Below, one piece after another: positions 5,820 through 7,753 of a DNA stretch of 7,753 bases; position 1 is the stretch's first letter; each line of letters opens with the position of its first letter. A model generated the notes under the pieces. It made no database searches. It was given only the letters and a program-made list of their open reading frames with translations, and was not told where the DNA came from. Origin of the DNA: a bacterium UBP9_UBA1432 (GTDB lineage: Bacteria > Vulcanimicrobiota > Xenobia > Xenobiales > Xenobiaceae). A program made the translations under genes and the position numbers. The stretch covers positions 1-7,753 of the forward strand of contig DCTU01000173.1 of the NCBI GenBank assembly GCA_002329445.1. Reading direction: 5' to 3'.

Positions 5820-7631
5820 TTACTGCTGGAAGATCACCTGGAATCGCTTCTCCAATCGGCGGTACAGGGGGATCATCCAGCGGTCCAGGATCTCTTCAAC
5901 GGTCTTGTCCGGACCCATCTCGGCCTGGAGGCGTTCGGCGATCTGGCGGGCCGTCAGCTTCGAGGCGGAGTACTCGAAGATCCGGATCTCCTGGGGACGA
6001 CTCAGGAAGGCCCGTCGGCCGAAGTCGCCCCTCAAGTACAGGCGTCTTCCGTCGGCCGAATACTCGCGGCGCTCGATGGTCCGGGTCGGAATCCAGTCGG
6101 GGAACTCCTCGCGGGGGATCTCTTCAAGCCGCCGGAAGCGCGGGCTGGAGTGGAACAGGAAGTAGTGGTCCAGGATCTCGCAGCGGGACAGGTGATCCAG
6201 GTAGTAGTAGGTGTTCAGCCGGTATTTGCGGGCCCAGCGGAAGTGGTTCTCGACAGTCGAGAAGGGCAGCTCAGGCAGGAGCCGGGCCATGGTCTGATGC
6301 ACCCCGGCCTGGAAGACCCGGTCCAGGGCCCGCAGCCGGTTGCGATCCAGGGCCTCGGTCTCGCACCAGGCGTCGTTGAGGGTCATCCCGGTCAAGAATT
6401 CGGTGTCCAGGATGCGCAGACCGAAGGAGCCGGGATCCTCCGCGATGGCGGTGGCGGGGAGCGGGGTCAGGAAGGAGTTGACGCACTCGAAGACCCCGGG
6501 CGCCTCCCGCAGCAGGTCCTTGGCGAAACCCAGCGTCTGTTGGAAGGTCTCTTCGGTCTCGTGGGGGCCACCCAGGATGAAGTTGCCGGCCACCGTCAGG
6601 CCCCCCACCCGGGCGGCATGCTGCACCGTCGAGACGACGTGTTCCAGGCGGAGCTTCTTGCGGTACTCGTCCAGCATCCTCTGGTTGCCGGTCTCGATCC
6701 CGATCTGCAGGCGCGCCATCCCGGCCTCGACCAGCATGTCGATCATGTCGGGATGGCGGTGGAGGACCTCGGCGCGGCCCTCGCAGAAGAAGACGAAGTC
6801 CCGCCCGGTGTTGGCGCGATACTCCTTGAGCCGGCGGCTGATCTCGCGAACCCGGTCGTAGTTGACGGCGAAGACGTCGTCGGTGATGTAGAAGCTCTTG
6901 ACGTCGTACTTCTCGAGGCGCGAGGTGATCTCGGCCACCACGTTGGGGGCGCTGCGGAACCGGAAAGGCCCCTCGTGGACCTTCTGGAAGCAGAAAGCGC
7001 ACTTGTAGGGGCAGCCTCGGCCAGTCGAGATGTGGAATCCGTGGCGGACCCCCAGCAGGTCCTGGTCGGGGAAGGGAAGCTGGTCCAGGTCCCCGATGGT
7101 CTGTCCCCGAGGGTTGGTCCGCACCACGCCATCGAGTTTGTAGGTCAGCGCGTCGATGGAGTCCAGGGTGCCCTTCCCGCGCAGGAAGTGTTCTCCGAGA
7201 TCCCGCATCACGAACTCGCCCTCGCCGCGGACGGCGAGGTCGAAGCAGGGGGAGGCGAGGAGCCCCTCGGGATCGATGTTGGCCAGCGGCCCGCCCAGAA
7301 CCACGCGGCACTCGGGGTGCCAGGCCTTCATCCAGGTAGCGTAGCGTTCGACGGCCTGGATGTTGTCCGAGAGGGTGTAGAAGCCGACCAGGGCGGGGCG
7401 GGTGCGCTGGACGAAGCTCTTCAGGGCCGCCGGGGTCAGGCCGAAGAGGTCGGAGGTGGACAGGCACTTCACCCGGAAGCCGGCGTCCCGGCAGACCGTG
7501 GCGATCGACAGCAGCCCGGCGTTGAACAGAGAGTAGTACAGGCTGTAGAAGCTGTCGACGTGGATGAACAGCATGTCCAACCGGTCGTCCTGGCGCCGGG
7601 TGATCTTCTGGAGGATCGTCTCTACCTGCAC
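5820..7631 (-). CDS. Radical SAM protein, B12-binding-like N-domain
   Basis: The product is 603 aa. Residues about 20-150 form an alternating beta/alpha domain like the cobalamin-binding domain of class B radical SAM proteins (FYTLS at 84-88, GGP at 113-115, RGEGE at 135-139). However, the DxHxxG motif for base-off cobalamin is absent; the matching stretch reads TSDLFGLTP. The radical SAM barrel (about 195-400) has CxxxCxxC at Cys207, Cys211 and Cys214 for the 4Fe-4S cluster, GIET (311-314) and a GN-FILGGP-ETEE run (349-361). Residues about 400-520 are unrecognised. The last ~80 residues (helices 546-600) resemble PqqD-like or winged-helix modules. The family includes methyltransferases, cyclases and RiPP or lipid-modifying enzymes, so the substrate is unknown. 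The GTG start at 7631 has GAGG (7640-7637) at 5-nt spacing and a promoter just upstream; Met20 (ATG at 7574) is an alternative. It is the first gene of a probable three-gene operon. Confidence 0.9.
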   Translation of the reverse strand: MQVETILQKITRRQDDRLDMLFIHVDSFYSLYYSLFNAGLLSIATVCRDAGFRVKCLSTSDLFGLTPAALKSFVQRTRPALVGFYTLSDNIQAVERYATWMKAWHPECRVVLGGPLANIDPEGLLASPCFDLAVRGEGEFVMRDLGEHFLRGKGTLDSIDALTYKLDGVVRTNPRGQTIGDLDQLPFPDQDLLGVRHGFHISTGRGCPYKCAFCFQKVHEGPFRFRSAPNVVAEITSRLEKYDVKSFYITDDVFAVNYDRVREISRRLKEYRANTGRDFVFFCEGRAEVLHRHPDMIDMLVEAGMARLQIGIETGNQRMLDEYRKKLRLEHVVSTVQHAARVGGLTVAGNFILGGPHETEETFQQTLGFAKDLLREAPGVFECVNSFLTPLPATAIAEDPGSFGLRILDTEFLTGMTLNDAWCETEALDRNRLRALDRVFQAGVHQTMARLLPELPFSTVENHFRWARKYRLNTYYYLDHLSRCEILDHYFLFHSSPRFRRLEEIPREEFPDWIPTRTIERREYSADGRRLYLRGDFGRRAFLSRPQEIRIFEYSASKLTARQIAERLQAEMGPDKTVEEILDRWMIPLYRRLEKRFQVIFQQ

Positions 7632-7661
7632 GGGGGCCTCGACCTGAAGGGGGATGGCTCG

Positions 7662-7690
7662 ATTATGGCCAACCCGGGGGACCCTGTAAA
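7662..7690 (-). promoter_or_regulatory. Sigma70-type promoter of the radical SAM operon
   Basis: On the minus strand TTTACA (7690-7685) and CATAAT (7667-7662) are separated by exactly 17 bp, each 5 of 6 to consensus, in otherwise GC-rich DNA. The expected start near 7655 gives a leader of about 24 nt to the GTG at 7631. No operator palindrome or riboswitch fits in so short a leader. The remaining bases 7691-7753 hold nothing I can assign. Confidence 0.7.
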
Positions 7691-7753
7691 GCAGACCGGC
7701 GGGGTCCGCTGGGGACCAGGAGCCTGTGCGAATATCGCGTCGGTCGCCTCGCC

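Noticed and set aside
7631..7753. A RiPP precursor peptide next to the radical SAM gene
   Set aside because: No short open frame with its own ribosome-binding site is visible upstream within the window, nor in the 49-nt gap downstream. The promoter occupies most of the upstream space.

Overview
This is a compact piece of a bacterial chromosome that is roughly two-thirds G+C by eye. Codon third positions are strongly G/C-biased, which explains the many long antisense shadow frames. The lipoprotein-type signal peptide suggests a didermal bacterium. Genus and phylum cannot be fixed from these genes; a GC-rich, possibly uncultured lineage is my inference. No insertion sequence, phage gene, CRISPR array or clear sign of horizontal transfer is visible. 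Most of the window is ordinary core and housekeeping content.

Left part, plus strand (about 102-1106): a small helical lipoprotein with a TTG start is coupled through an ATGA overlap to a single-domain cupin protein. A perfect 11-bp hairpin follows the cupin gene. The 238-bp convergent intergenic gap that comes next holds further inverted repeats, the rhomboid terminator and an isolated minus-strand TATAAT.

Middle, minus strand (4614 down to 1308): lon (ATP-dependent AAA+ serine protease, complete with all catalytic residues) is followed after 7 nt by a rhomboid intramembrane serine protease with an intact Ser-His dyad. This probable two-protease operon ends at a hairpin plus U-tract at 1246-1269. 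Upstream of lon lies tRNA-Leu(CAG), with its own promoter and an intrinsic terminator. Only 45 bp separate that terminator from lon, leaving no obvious room for a consensus lon promoter.

Right part, minus strand (7631 down to 4821): a well-formed sigma70-type promoter (TTTACA, 17 bp, CATAAT) drives a radical SAM protein. This has a cobalamin-binding-like N-terminal domain that lacks the DxHxxG cobalamin ligand motif, and a C-terminal helical domain that resembles PqqD-like or winged-helix modules. It is followed by a small DUF4870/Tic20-like membrane protein and by rnhA (RNase HI). The rnhA TTG start overlaps the preceding stop as TTGA, and its stop codon lies inside the -35 box of the tRNA-Leu promoter.

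The strongest leads are the radical SAM protein of unknown substrate, the tight tRNA-Leu/lon arrangement, the lon-rhomboid pair and the possible small RNA locus between the convergent operons. I do not see a clear new multi-gene system.
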